A DNA stretch of 64,000 nucleotides from Salinivibrio sp. ES.052 (GTDB lineage Bacteria; Pseudomonadota; Gammaproteobacteria; Enterobacterales; Vibrionaceae). The first letter of the stretch is position 1. Every line of letters starts with the position of its first letter. Under the pieces are notes generated by a model. That model had not been told where the DNA came from. It did no database searches and was given only the letters and a program-made list of their open reading frames with translations. The position numbers and the translations under genes were made by a program. Positions 44,581 to 52,892 of the stretch are shown here, in pieces. The stretch covers positions 1,086,251 through 1,150,250 of the forward strand of contig NZ_FSRI01000001.1 in NCBI RefSeq assembly GCF_900141775.1, in the 5' to 3' direction.

Positions 44581-44606
44581 CGACAGCACCCCGACAGCAC
44601 CCCGAC
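44581..44606. repeat. Short 10-bp tandem repeat upstream of the XRE-2TM gene
   Basis: The unit CGACAGCACC occurs twice in direct succession and starts a third time (CGACA). It lies about 60 bp upstream of the XRE-2TM start codon. It may be a binding site for the regulator or a slipped-strand repeat. Confidence 0.4.
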
Positions 44607-44681
44607 ACCTTAACGACAGTTATTTAAAATTAATTACTTACAAACAAACACCGACCGATAGCCAATCCGTGTATTTTACCC

Positions 44682-44897
44682 TTAGCAAAAGGTATCAATA
44701 TACAAGGCTTCGACTTTATCGCGCGCCCACTGCGTTTTACGCAAAAATTTCAACGATGATTTCATCGAAGGATCGTTAGAAAAACAGTTCACATTGATAT
44801 GTTGGTAGAGGCCTGACCAACCATAGTGTTCAACCAAACGGGTCAAAATGGTTTGTAGGGTTAACCCGTGCAGCGGGTTATTGGGTTGTGTATCCAT
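44682..44897 (-). CDS. VF530/DUF2132-like small DNA-binding-type protein
   Basis: 71 residues from the ATG at 44897 (another in-frame ATG at 44921). It reads [37 protein letters not shown], then [30 protein letters not shown]. The [20 protein letters not shown] pattern is that of the VF530 family, which has a helical fold with proposed DNA-binding ability. Function not established. Confidence 0.82.
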   Translation of the reverse strand: MDTQPNNPLHGLTLQTILTRLVEHYGWSGLYQHINVNCFSNDPSMKSSLKFLRKTQWARDKVEALYIDTFC

Positions 44898-44973
44898 AAG
44901 GGTTCTCAGCAACTCGAGCACGCGCTCGTCAATAAAAGCGCTACTTTACGTGACGATATTGCAAAACGCGAAT

Positions 44974-45582
44974 TTAACCACGGTAGCGCGCCAGCTTATA
45001 ATCAAGGTTTAGCTTAATCGCCGGCCATTCGCTTTCGATAATCGAGAACACAACGGTATCACGGTATACGCCATTCACGATCTTGTGGTTACGCAACACA
45101 CCATCTTGTTTGGCCCCTAAACGGGCAATGGCCGCACGCGATGCCTGATTCAACCAATGGGTGCGAAACTCAACGGCAATCACCCCCAAGCTTTCAAATG
45201 CATAAGCGAGTAATAACCGCTTACACTCGGTGTTTACCGACGAGCGGTGATAACGACTGGAGTACCAAGTGTAACCAAGTTCCACGCGCTTATTGGCGGC
45301 ATCCGCATTGGCCAATCGTGTTGACCCAATCACTCGCCCCGATTCTTTCTCAATCACGGCGAACGGCAATGCTTTATCTTTCGCTTTTTCGTCCAAGGCG
45401 CTAGCGATGTAGCCTTCCACCGATTCTGCGTTTGGGACCGAGGTATACCAAAGCTCCCAAAGCTTTCCATCGGTAGCGGCTTCAACTAATGCATCCGCGT
45501 GCGAGGCAGATAAAGGGACCAAGGAAACCGTGTCACCGTGCAATATGATATCATCTTGAATAAAAAAGCGTTCCATGCTCAT
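44974..45582 (-). CDS. GNAT acetyltransferase (RimJ/L type)
   Basis: 202 residues. RimJ/RimL-like pattern: GDTVSLVPLSASHADALVEAA at the N-terminus, KRVELGYTWYSSRYHRSSVNTECKRLLLAYAFESLGVIAVEFRTHWLNQASRAAIARLGAKQDGVLRNH. The acetyl-CoA loop is the R-S-S-V-N-T region. One of five GNAT genes in 3.5 kb; substrate unknown. Confidence 0.83.
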   Translation of the reverse strand: MSMERFFIQDDIILHGDTVSLVPLSASHADALVEAATDGKLWELWYTSVPNAESVEGYIASALDEKAKDKALPFAVIEKESGRVIGSTRLANADAANKRVELGYTWYSSRYHRSSVNTECKRLLLAYAFESLGVIAVEFRTHWLNQASRAAIARLGAKQDGVLRNHKIVNGVYRDTVVFSIIESEWPAIKLNLDYKLARYRG

Positions 45583-45602
45583 GATTTAGTCCTCACTATT
45601 TT

Positions 45603-46160
45603 TCATTCCGCCACTTTTGCATAAACCACAGTGCTAGAAATCGCACCGCTCGGCAGGATACGGTCATTGATAAGTATCGCTTCTTGATGATACCCACAGC
45701 GCTCGGCTACCGCACGGCTGCGGGTATTTTCGTAGGCAGTTTTGATTTCGACACGCTTGGCATTAAGGTCATTAAACGCATACTGCTCTAGCGTTCGCAC
45801 CGCTTCACTCATATAGCCAAGGCCTTCTTTGGAGCTCCGCAGCCAATAGCCTATTTCAAAATAAGGAATCGCGATGTTGCGGATGATTAAGCTGATCACA
45901 CCCACCAATTGCCCCGTCGATTTTTCAAAAATCGAGTAGCGTAGCTCATTGATAAACATGTCGAAGTCATCAATCGCTTGTTGGGTGTTTTCAATCGAGC
46001 TCGATTCGGTCAACGCGTGCGGAAGCCAATCCATAAAAGGCGCAAGGGTGTGCTGACTTTCCAATACGGCTTCTAAAATGAAAGGGTGATGGGCTATATT
46101 GGGCGCCACTAGCAACAGACGGTCACTGTCCAGTTGGTCTACGCGCGGGGAATCATCCAT
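45603..46160 (-). CDS. GNAT acetyltransferase (RimJ/L type)
   Basis: 185 residues from the ATG at 46160, which overlaps the stop of the upstream GNAT gene by 8 nt. Contains FEIGYWLRSSKEGLGYMSEAVRTLEQYAFNDLNAKRVEIKTAYENTRSRAVAERCGYHQEAIL, a typical RimJ/L acetyl-CoA and C-terminal segment. Translationally coupled to the GNAT at 46153-46674. Substrate unknown. Confidence 0.83.
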   Translation of the reverse strand: MDDSPRVDQLDSDRLLLVAPNIAHHPFILEAVLESQHTLAPFMDWLPHALTESSSIENTQQAIDDFDMFINELRYSIFEKSTGQLVGVISLIIRNIAIPYFEIGYWLRSSKEGLGYMSEAVRTLEQYAFNDLNAKRVEIKTAYENTRSRAVAERCGYHQEAILINDRILPSGAISSTVVYAKVAE

Positions 46161-46674
46161 TAATATCCACCCAGTACCGCGCCAATGATTCATTAAACAC
46201 TTCACCATTGATGATGTTTTCCAACGTGCCGCCATTGGCTTCAATTACTTTGCGCGATGCCATATTGTCTTCATTCGCGGTAATTAGAGCGCGAGTGATC
46301 CCTAGCTCTCTCGCCTTGGGCAGTGCTAAGGCTAACATTTGCTTGCCACATCCGCGTCCACGATATGATGGCGCAATGTCGTAGCCAATGTGTCCAGCTT
46401 CTTGGGTTAGAAATGGCGTATTGATGTGATGGCGGATCCGAATCGCGCCAATGATTTGTTGCTCAGCATCAAGCAGCCAAAAATGACTACACGACACATA
46501 CCCTTTACGAAGGTTTTTACCCAATGACTCATCCGTTAACCGAGTCACGTAAGTGGGGAAATCGTCTTTCCCCGGCCGATAGTAATCGGCATTGTCGGGG
46601 TCAAACTGAACAAAATCATCATAAAAGCGTGTAAAGGCTGCTTGGTGATTGAATGCGGGGACGACTAATTCCAT
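46153..46674 (-). CDS. GNAT acetyltransferase
   Basis: 173 residues with GHIGYDIAPSYRGRGCGKQMLALALPKARELGITRALITANEDNMASRKVIEANGGTLEN, which includes the R-G-x-G-C-G acetyl-CoA loop (about 98-113). C-terminal stretch LARYWVDING is like predicted acetyltransferases of the COG3981 kind. Substrate unknown. Confidence 0.85.
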   Translation of the reverse strand: MELVVPAFNHQAAFTRFYDDFVQFDPDNADYYRPGKDDFPTYVTRLTDESLGKNLRKGYVSCSHFWLLDAEQQIIGAIRIRHHINTPFLTQEAGHIGYDIAPSYRGRGCGKQMLALALPKARELGITRALITANEDNMASRKVIEANGGTLENIINGEVFNESLARYWVDING

Positions 46675-46808
46675 GTGCTTGTTCCAACTCCTATAATAGA
46701 ACTAGGCTATCTCATTGATATTGAGAAATAAACACTTATTGGCCGCCCGTTATCCCACCGCCTTAGCGCTCGCCACCTAGATGTGATTGAATGGTTGATT
46801 GCCGCGCA

Positions 46809-47360
46809 TCACTGCCAACGCATCACCGCATCAAACGTTTGACAATGTTGAACCGCTTGCTCCCCCTCTTGCAGATAAACTTGTTGGGCACTTGAAGTTG
46901 GATAAGTTAAATACTCGGAACATTTCGCGCTTTGACCATTACCCACCACAATCTTGGCGCCTGGTTGCAAGGTGCACTGTACCAATTTATCGAGCGGCGA
47001 CCATTGATAACAAATCTCATAGTCTTGGCGATAATCCGCCACCAAGCCAGACGGTTGTGATAACGCCCACCAGTGACCAAACTGACTATGCGGGTTGGTG
47101 CTATTCCACGCGCGATACACTGTTACCCCTTCAGTCGCCTGATATACCTTGCCTTGGCAAAGCTTCCCTTCCAATGGCTGACCCAGCGACGCCGCCAGTA
47201 GCGCTGGATCGTCCACGGCTACAAACTTATCTGCCCATGCGCTTGGCAACGCCGTGCTACCGACACATTCTGCAGCGTCGGTCGTTTCATTACCAACGGG
47301 CGTACTGGTACACGCTTGCAGTGTAACGATCAGTGCGCCAAGCAGTGCTTTTTTCATCAT
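46809..47360 (-). CDS. Putative outer-membrane or periplasmic lipoprotein
   Basis: 183 residues, starting MMKKALLGALIVTLQACTS: a lipoprotein signal with lipobox LQAC (Cys about 17). The mature part has several Cys (VGSTALP preceded by AEC, KLC, EIC, VQC, AKC, HC), so disulfides are likely. Contains YRAWNSTNPHSQFGHWWALSQPSG. The start overlaps the stop of the upstream GNAT by 4 nt (ATGA). I do not recognise the family. Confidence 0.7.
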   Translation of the reverse strand: MMKKALLGALIVTLQACTSTPVGNETTDAAECVGSTALPSAWADKFVAVDDPALLAASLGQPLEGKLCQGKVYQATEGVTVYRAWNSTNPHSQFGHWWALSQPSGLVADYRQDYEICYQWSPLDKLVQCTLQPGAKIVVGNGQSAKCSEYLTYPTSSAQQVYLQEGEQAVQHCQTFDAVMRWQ

Positions 47361-47887
47361 CCTTGCTCCCATTCGTGTCGTAATATGGCGTAAACCACCG
47401 TATCCCACCACCGTTCTTTAAAGAAACGATGCTGATGAAAATGGGCCTCTTGTCGCATGCCAAGTGAACGACAAAGCTTGGTTGCAGCGAGATTATCGTA
47501 AATGGTCTCAGCGTATAACCGATGCACGCCCAGACACTCAAAACCGAAGTTGGCCAGGGCGACAGCCGCCTCCCTCATAAGCCCCGCGCCCTGAGCCTCT
47601 ACAGCTAAGCCACACCCGATGGAGGCTTGATGGTTGTCCTCAAGCCTTAAACCGACGGTGCCTATACATTTTTCTGATTGCTTGCAGATAACCGCCAACT
47701 GATAAGCCACGCGTGGATTTGCGTTAGCTTGTTCGATAAAGCGCGCGTGTAAGTCTCGGTATTTCTCTGGCTGGCAGTCCGTTTCGCTATAAAAACGCTG
47801 GTACTTCTGGTGTTGCGTTAAGTGAACAAACGCCCCTTCATCGCTCGGCTGCATGTCACGCAGCACTAGTCGACGTGTTTCAATCAT
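47357..47887 (-). CDS. GNAT acetyltransferase (RimJ/L type)
   Basis: 176 residues from the ATG at 47887 (another in-frame ATG at 47893); AAGGA lies 5 nt upstream of it. Carries MIETRRLVLRDMQPSDEGAFVHLTQ, GCGLAVEAQGAGLMREAAVALANFGFECLGVHRLYAETIYDNLAATKLCRSLGMRQEA, the classic RimJ-like pattern. Coupled to the following lipoprotein gene. Substrate unknown. Confidence 0.85.
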   Translation of the reverse strand: MIETRRLVLRDMQPSDEGAFVHLTQHQKYQRFYSETDCQPEKYRDLHARFIEQANANPRVAYQLAVICKQSEKCIGTVGLRLEDNHQASIGCGLAVEAQGAGLMREAAVALANFGFECLGVHRLYAETIYDNLAATKLCRSLGMRQEAHFHQHRFFKERWWDTVVYAILRHEWEQG

Positions 47888-47912
47888 AAACATCCTTGTC
47901 TCTCTTGTTGTT

Positions 47913-48500
47913 TTAGTTCAGCGCCTTGACCATGGTGGTGGCGCCTGAAAAGCCGACTAACCATTTTAGGTGCGGAAAGCGCTCTTCTTTAGTGGCGACA
48001 AAGCCTTTGGTTTCATAAAGCTTGCGGGCTCTGGGGTTACTATCAATCACATCCAACCGAACGCTTTCAAAGCCATGCGCTTGAGCATAATCCATAATGG
48101 CATCCAATAATTGGGAGCCAATCCCCTGCCCGCGTACTGCGCTATCAACGGCAATGCCATCCATCACCAATTCATTGGGTGCCGCTTTACGCTCAAACAG
48201 CGCCAATACTACACAGGCCCAAGTACCCTTGATGAGCCCCAAGCTATCGATCAGTTGTTTTGCGCCCATACCCTGTGTCAACGCGCCGGCTTGGGTTTGA
48301 AACCCGGCCAACCCCACCACCTTGCCGTTTTGCATAGCAGCAAACGAAAAGTCTGGGACGAAACATCGGGATAGTATCGCCACTCGCGCTGCCTGATTAG
48401 AGATTGCCCGTGCGAACTTCATCCCAAACGCCTGCTCATAGAGCTCAGCCACTTTTTGTGCTTGCTCAAGCGGCCATCCTTGCTGGATCGCTATCTCCAT
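47913..48500 (-). CDS. GNAT acetyltransferase
   Basis: 195 residues starting MEIAIQQGWPLEQAQKVAELYEQAFG with a GAGGGGAG site. Acetyl-CoA motif in MDGIAVDSAVRGQGIGSQLLDAIMDYAQAHGFESVRLDVIDSNPRARKLYETKGF (the R-G-Q-G-I-G loop). First gene of the minus-strand GNAT group, transcribed away from the SDR gene across a region with two MarR-type operators. Substrate unknown. Confidence 0.85.
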   Translation of the reverse strand: MEIAIQQGWPLEQAQKVAELYEQAFGMKFARAISNQAARVAILSRCFVPDFSFAAMQNGKVVGLAGFQTQAGALTQGMGAKQLIDSLGLIKGTWACVVLALFERKAAPNELVMDGIAVDSAVRGQGIGSQLLDAIMDYAQAHGFESVRLDVIDSNPRARKLYETKGFVATKEERFPHLKWLVGFSGATTMVKALN

Positions 48501-48542
48501 TTGCTCCCCTCTGTCTTCCTCAATAAAAAACACTCACGCATT

Positions 48543-48587
48543 TATCTTGACGTGAAGATTCTTATTATTTATCTTTACATCAAGATA
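48543..48587. promoter_or_regulatory. Tandem MarR-type operators
   Basis: Two 18-bp near-palindromes with ATCTT and AAGAT arms: 48543-48560 (TATCTTGACGTGAAGATT) and 48570-48587 (TATCTTTACATCAAGATA, nearly perfect). Their centres are 27 bp apart. Such TATCTTnACRTnAAGATA boxes are typical of MarR-family regulators. They lie in the divergent promoter region of the GNAT (47913-48500) and SDR (48694-49353) genes, but no MarR gene is adjacent. Confidence 0.65.
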
Positions 48588-48693
48588 GATAATAAATCAC
48601 AACTTAATCAGTTCATCATGGTTTAACCACAAGCGTATGACAGCCGCCCTTCTTACTGGCTATTGCGCGGCATAAGGACACAGGAGTCATAAC

Positions 48694-49353
48694 ATGGAGA
48701 CTAACGCAATGAATATAATCGTATTTGGTGCCACGGGCGATATTGGCAGTCGAATTGTGTCGGAAGCGTTGCAACGCGGCCATAAGGTCACGGCAGTGAC
48801 ACGTAACGAGGCAGCATTCAGCAAGCTACCCGACGGCGTAACGCCTGTCGCCGCCAATTTGAGCGATGCGGACAAGATGGCATCGGTAATGGTTGGTCAT
48901 GATCTTGCCATTACGGCGTTACGGCCACCGACAGGCGAAGAAGCACAATTACCCGTGTTAACCCAAGCCGTCGTCCAAGGCGCAGCCCATCATCAAATGC
49001 GCGTTCTGATTGTTGGCGGTGCCGCTCGACTGATGATTCCAGGCACTGACGGTGAAACCGTGTTAAACGCAAAGGGCTTTCTCCCCGCCTCAGCCGTTGA
49101 GATAGCACGCGCGTGCCAAGTGCAATATGAGCAATGTTTAGCCAGCCAAGATGTGATTTGGAGCTACCTCTCGCCTGCCGCCATGATCGCACCTGGCACT
49201 CGCACTGGTCAGTACAAATTGGGGACAGACACCTTAGTGACAGATAGCAACGGACAGTCTCGCATTTCAATGGAAGACTTCGCGGTCGCCATGCTTGATG
49301 AGGCCGAAACACCTAAGCATCTGCAGCAAGCATTTACAGTCGGTTATCAGTAA
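48694..49353 (+). CDS. NAD(P)-binding NmrA-like SDR protein
   Basis: 219 residues of the atypical/extended SDR (NAD(P)H-binding, YwnB/NmrA-like) type: IIVFGATGDIGSRIVSEALQRGHKVTAVTRNEA (about 8-40) and VLIVGGAARLMIPG. Lacks the classical YxxxK catalytic pair, so it may be a redox sensor or non-canonical reductase. AGGAG site before the ATG. Likely controlled by the tandem MarR-type operators upstream; a role in quinone or aldehyde stress is possible but not shown. Confidence 0.8.
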   Translation: METNAMNIIVFGATGDIGSRIVSEALQRGHKVTAVTRNEAAFSKLPDGVTPVAANLSDADKMASVMVGHDLAITALRPPTGEEAQLPVLTQAVVQGAAHHQMRVLIVGGAARLMIPGTDGETVLNAKGFLPASAVEIARACQVQYEQCLASQDVIWSYLSPAAMIAPGTRTGQYKLGTDTLVTDSNGQSRISMEDFAVAMLDEAETPKHLQQAFTVGYQ

Positions 49354-49361
49354 TCAAAGCA

Positions 49362-49393
49362 AAAGCCAGCGGCCGAGTATAGGCGCTGGCTTT
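49362..49393. terminator. Bidirectional terminator between SDR and lhgO
   Basis: Perfect 10-bp stem AAAGCCAGCG / CGCTGGCTTT with a 12-nt loop, between the convergent SDR and lhgO genes (stop codons at 49353 and 49413). Confidence 0.78.
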
Positions 49394-49412
49394 CACTTTC
49401 CGATATGTAGCG

Positions 49413-50648
49413 CTAATCAGCATCATGGCTTAGCCACTGCTGTTTTTGCGTCACCTTGTCACAAATGTATTCACCAATCGGCATCGCAGAGGTCGCTGCC
49501 GGCGATGGCGCATTACACACGTGTAAACTCCGCGCACTCTCAGCAAACAGAAAGTCATGGACCAAGGTGCCGTCATTTAACACGGCTTGAGCACGGATCC
49601 CCGCTGGATAAGAAGTCAAATCCTTCGCTTTTATCGTTGGGCAATACTTGTTCACCTGCTTGACATAACCCGGCTTCCACCAGGAATTTTTCAGCTCAAC
49701 CAAGCCGGCTTTTAGATTATTGATGGTGACTTTCCAAAACCCAGCAAAGGTCAGCATTTGCCAGGTATCTTTTAGACTGACATTCACCTTGCCATAGCCT
49801 TCACGCTTCCAGCCTTGCACAGCGTTAGGTCCAACCGTAATGGAGCCGTCTATCATCCGCGTGAGGTGAACGCCTAAAAAAGGTAAATCGGGATCGGGAA
49901 TTGGATAGATAAGGTGATTAACAAAGCCTTGGTACTGGCTCGCAAGTTGATAGTATTCCCCGCGGTAAGGGATAATTTGAAACGCTGTCGGGATCCCCAT
50001 CATTTGGGTCATTCTATCCGCCATCAATCCACTGCATGTCACCACAAATTGACATTGAATCGTCAGTCGCTCCCCGCTTGCTTGGCAATGGAGAGTGACT
50101 TGTTCAGCCGCTTCACTGGCCCCAATCACTTCTGTACTGAGTTGGGTGACACCGCCGAGCGCTTCAAACTCACACACCATTTGCTCAGTCACCCGCCGAT
50201 AGTCAACAATGCTGGTCGCGCGAACCGCTATGGCACCCAAGCCTTTAACATTCGGCTCTTCAGCATGAAGCTCCGCCGCATCCAGCCAGCGCACGTCGAT
50301 ATCATTGGTTAAGCATCGCTCATAGAGCGCCCGCATCCGAGCCATCTCTTGCTCGTTGGTGGCGACCAATAGCTTGCCACAGTTCTCCACTGCAATATCG
50401 TGCTTGGCACAAAATTCAACGGTCAGCGCCGCTCCTCGTTTACAGAAATCGGCTTTTAAACTGCCTGGTGGATAATAGACACCCGCGTGGATCACGCCAC
50501 TGTTATGCCCCGTTTGATGCTGGGCAACGCTTGCCTCTTTTTCCACCAGCAATACGGAGCAGCCTGGGTATCGCTGCTTTAATTGCCAGGCTGTGGATGC
50601 GCCAACAATACCACCACCGACAATCACATAATCATAAACAGATTTCAT
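49413..50648 (-). CDS. lhgO: L-2-hydroxyglutarate oxidase/dehydrogenase LhgO
   Basis: 411 residues from the ATG at 50648 (frame opens 27 codons earlier; GAGG site supports this start). DAO-fold FAD enzyme: VYDYVIVGGGIVGASTAWQLKQRYP, the LhgO-typical EASVAQHQTGHNSGVIHAGVYYPPGSLKADFCKRGA, and RAQAVLNDGTLVHDFLF. It oxidises L-2-hydroxyglutarate to 2-oxoglutarate with electrons passed to quinones. It is the third gene after a TAXI-TRAP transporter (7 nt after the permease stop), which suggests the imported compound is 2-hydroxyglutarate or is metabolised through it. Confidence 0.9.
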   Translation of the reverse strand: MKSVYDYVIVGGGIVGASTAWQLKQRYPGCSVLLVEKEASVAQHQTGHNSGVIHAGVYYPPGSLKADFCKRGAALTVEFCAKHDIAVENCGKLLVATNEQEMARMRALYERCLTNDIDVRWLDAAELHAEEPNVKGLGAIAVRATSIVDYRRVTEQMVCEFEALGGVTQLSTEVIGASEAAEQVTLHCQASGERLTIQCQFVVTCSGLMADRMTQMMGIPTAFQIIPYRGEYYQLASQYQGFVNHLIYPIPDPDLPFLGVHLTRMIDGSITVGPNAVQGWKREGYGKVNVSLKDTWQMLTFAGFWKVTINNLKAGLVELKNSWWKPGYVKQVNKYCPTIKAKDLTSYPAGIRAQAVLNDGTLVHDFLFAESARSLHVCNAPSPAATSAMPIGEYICDKVTQKQQWLSHDAD

Positions 50649-50655
50649 ATACGCC

Positions 50656-52809
50656 TCATGACACTGGCAGTTGAGATTGTTGCAACTGATACTTGCGCCC
50701 ACTGTATATAAACAGGCCCACAAACCCAACGACGCTCACTAAGCGAAGCCACAACGGGATATCGTGCCACACTAACAAGGCACCAATCATTAATAAGCAA
50801 AGGCGGCTTACCCAATTAATCGGGCCTTCAAGATACCCTTCAATCGCGCCAATTAAGGCATAAGTGCCAATAATGGCAAAAAAGCCAACCTCTAACACCG
50901 AGACGATATCCCAGCTGACCAGGCTAGTATAAGCAATGAGCAAAGGCACGAGATACAAGCCTTTAGCAATTTTCCACGCCATCAGCCCCGTGCGCATCGG
51001 TGGGGTTTTAGCAATGGTGGCCGCGGCAAATGCCGTCAAACAAAACGGCGGGGTCACGTTACTGTCTTGCGATAACCAAAAAATAATTAAGTGGGCGGCG
51101 AGCAGGGCCAAACTGACGGCCTCCAGCCCTAAGCTTTGCTCTAACAAGGTTTCCATAAAGTCAGCCGGCACTAAGGCAACCATTTGCTGCGCGGTTTCCA
51201 TGGTCATTGGCGCATTTAAAAGATCGAGTTTGTCTGGGGCAGCCAACATAAATATCGCCTTGGCTTGCTCGGGAAGTTGGCCTGATACCAGCAGCTCCAA
51301 CAATTGGTTTTCAGCGATAAGCTTATACAGAGCAGGTGCCGACAAGGTGCCCAGTACGATATAGGCAGCGGTCACTGGTAATCCCATCCCTAACACTAAC
51401 GAGGCGATAGCAATTAGCACCAGCATCATAAACAGATCACCGTTCGCCCAACCATCAATCATCAGCGAGAAAGTATTGCCGATACCCGTGGTGCTGATCA
51501 CATTCACCACCAAACCAATGCCCACGAGCAAGATGGCGGTGGTGGCCATATTTTTTGCCCCTTGCGCCAAGGCCTCGATGATCGCTTTCGGCCCCATCCG
51601 GTGCTCTTTGGAAAACCAGGAAGCGAAAATCACAGAAATAATCGAAATGCCGGCAGCATAGGTGGGTGTGAAACCTTTAATCAGCAAGGTGACAAGCACC
51701 GCAAGCGGGATAAGGTTATGCCAACCGCGGAGAAGCACCATCAATAAAGAGTCTTCGGTGGTGACAATCTTTTGCACGCCACTGCGCTTTGCTTCAATGC
51801 GCACAAAAAAGCCCACCGAGAGAAAGTAGATCAGCGCAGGAACCAGTGATACGGCAATAATGTCAACGTAAGGGATTTGGGTGTACGAGGCCATAATAAA
51901 CGCCCCCGCCCCCATTACGGGCGGCATCAATTGCCCCCCAGTTGAAGCCGATGCTTCGACCCCAGCAGCAAAGCGCGACGGAAAACCGGCTTTTTGCATT
52001 AAAGGAATACTGATCACCCCAGTCGATACGGTATTCGCTACGCTCGAGCCTGACACTGACCCCATTAACCCAGAGCCAATCACCGCAATAAAACCCGGCC
52101 CGCCAATAATCTTACCCGCGGCCGCACGGGCCACGTTGATGATATAATCTCCAACCCCAGAGCGGACAAGAAAAGCGCCAAATAAAATGAACATAAACAC
52201 GAACGTCCAGCTAATCCGGGTAATCGCGCCAAACATGCCTTCCGAGGAGTAGTAACTGCGATATAACAGGGTTTCAAGGCTCAATCCGGGAAAGTGAAAA
52301 ATCCCCGACGCCCACTCGCCCCACAGCACGACATAGCTCAAACACACCATAATCAGAATGGGAATAAACCATCCCATGGTACGACGAATCAGCTCCACCA
52401 CGATGATGATCGCTAAGCTGGCGAACACCCAATCGGCAGTGACAAATTTTACCCCACGCGCGTACAACGCGTCCTCGGCATAAGGGATATACAACAGACA
52501 AGCCACTGCACCTAACGCAATAAAAATATCGACCGCCAGCGCTATTTTATTCCGCTTCAAAGAGATATGGGCTGGATACCACAGTGCACAAATCACCGCA
52601 AACCCCGCAAAGTGGGTCGCCGAAATCCATAACTCCGGTAGTGTTGATAGCGTATTGAACCAAATATGCAATACAGACAACACCACGCCCAGCACAGTGA
52701 TGGTGGTGGTCACCCACGGAAAATCATCGCGCGTGGGTAATTCAAATTTCTCCAGCGCTGTTTCATCAGGCCCTTGCTCAACAGGCTCGTGCTCTCTTGG
52801 CTCGCTCAT
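50656..52809 (-). CDS. TRAP transporter fused permease (4TM/12TM)
   Basis: 717 residues, very hydrophobic. The small (DctQ-like) and large (DctM-like) membrane subunits are joined in one chain, as is usual for TAXI-type TRAP systems. Recognisable TRAP stretches are GSVSGSSVANTVSTGVISIPLMQKAGFPSRFAAGVEASASTGGQLMPPVMGAGAFIMASY and GMGLPVTAAYIVLGTLSAPAL. It imports its ligand with sodium symport. Operon with the TAXI binding protein (83 nt gap) and lhgO. Confidence 0.93.
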   Translation of the reverse strand: MSEPREHEPVEQGPDETALEKFELPTRDDFPWVTTTITVLGVVLSVLHIWFNTLSTLPELWISATHFAGFAVICALWYPAHISLKRNKIALAVDIFIALGAVACLLYIPYAEDALYARGVKFVTADWVFASLAIIIVVELIRRTMGWFIPILIMVCLSYVVLWGEWASGIFHFPGLSLETLLYRSYYSSEGMFGAITRISWTFVFMFILFGAFLVRSGVGDYIINVARAAAGKIIGGPGFIAVIGSGLMGSVSGSSVANTVSTGVISIPLMQKAGFPSRFAAGVEASASTGGQLMPPVMGAGAFIMASYTQIPYVDIIAVSLVPALIYFLSVGFFVRIEAKRSGVQKIVTTEDSLLMVLLRGWHNLIPLAVLVTLLIKGFTPTYAAGISIISVIFASWFSKEHRMGPKAIIEALAQGAKNMATTAILLVGIGLVVNVISTTGIGNTFSLMIDGWANGDLFMMLVLIAIASLVLGMGLPVTAAYIVLGTLSAPALYKLIAENQLLELLVSGQLPEQAKAIFMLAAPDKLDLLNAPMTMETAQQMVALVPADFMETLLEQSLGLEAVSLALLAAHLIIFWLSQDSNVTPPFCLTAFAAATIAKTPPMRTGLMAWKIAKGLYLVPLLIAYTSLVSWDIVSVLEVGFFAIIGTYALIGAIEGYLEGPINWVSRLCLLMIGALLVWHDIPLWLRLVSVVGFVGLFIYSGRKYQLQQSQLPVS

Positions 52810-52892
52810 CCCTTTACTCCAAGCAGTATCCGCGTTTCCATGCAGTATTTGATCTCGATAGGCGCTCCGAGCTATCCCGGAGCGCTATCGCC

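Noticed and set aside
46799..47326. Plus-strand ORF of 175 residues
   Set aside because: It lies opposite the lipoprotein gene, which has a proper signal, lipobox and coupled start; the plus-strand frame has none.
44974..48533. Superintegron-like cassette array, because many GNAT and small genes lie together
   Set aside because: No attC/VCR-like palindromes are visible between the genes, several genes overlap, and no integrase is present.
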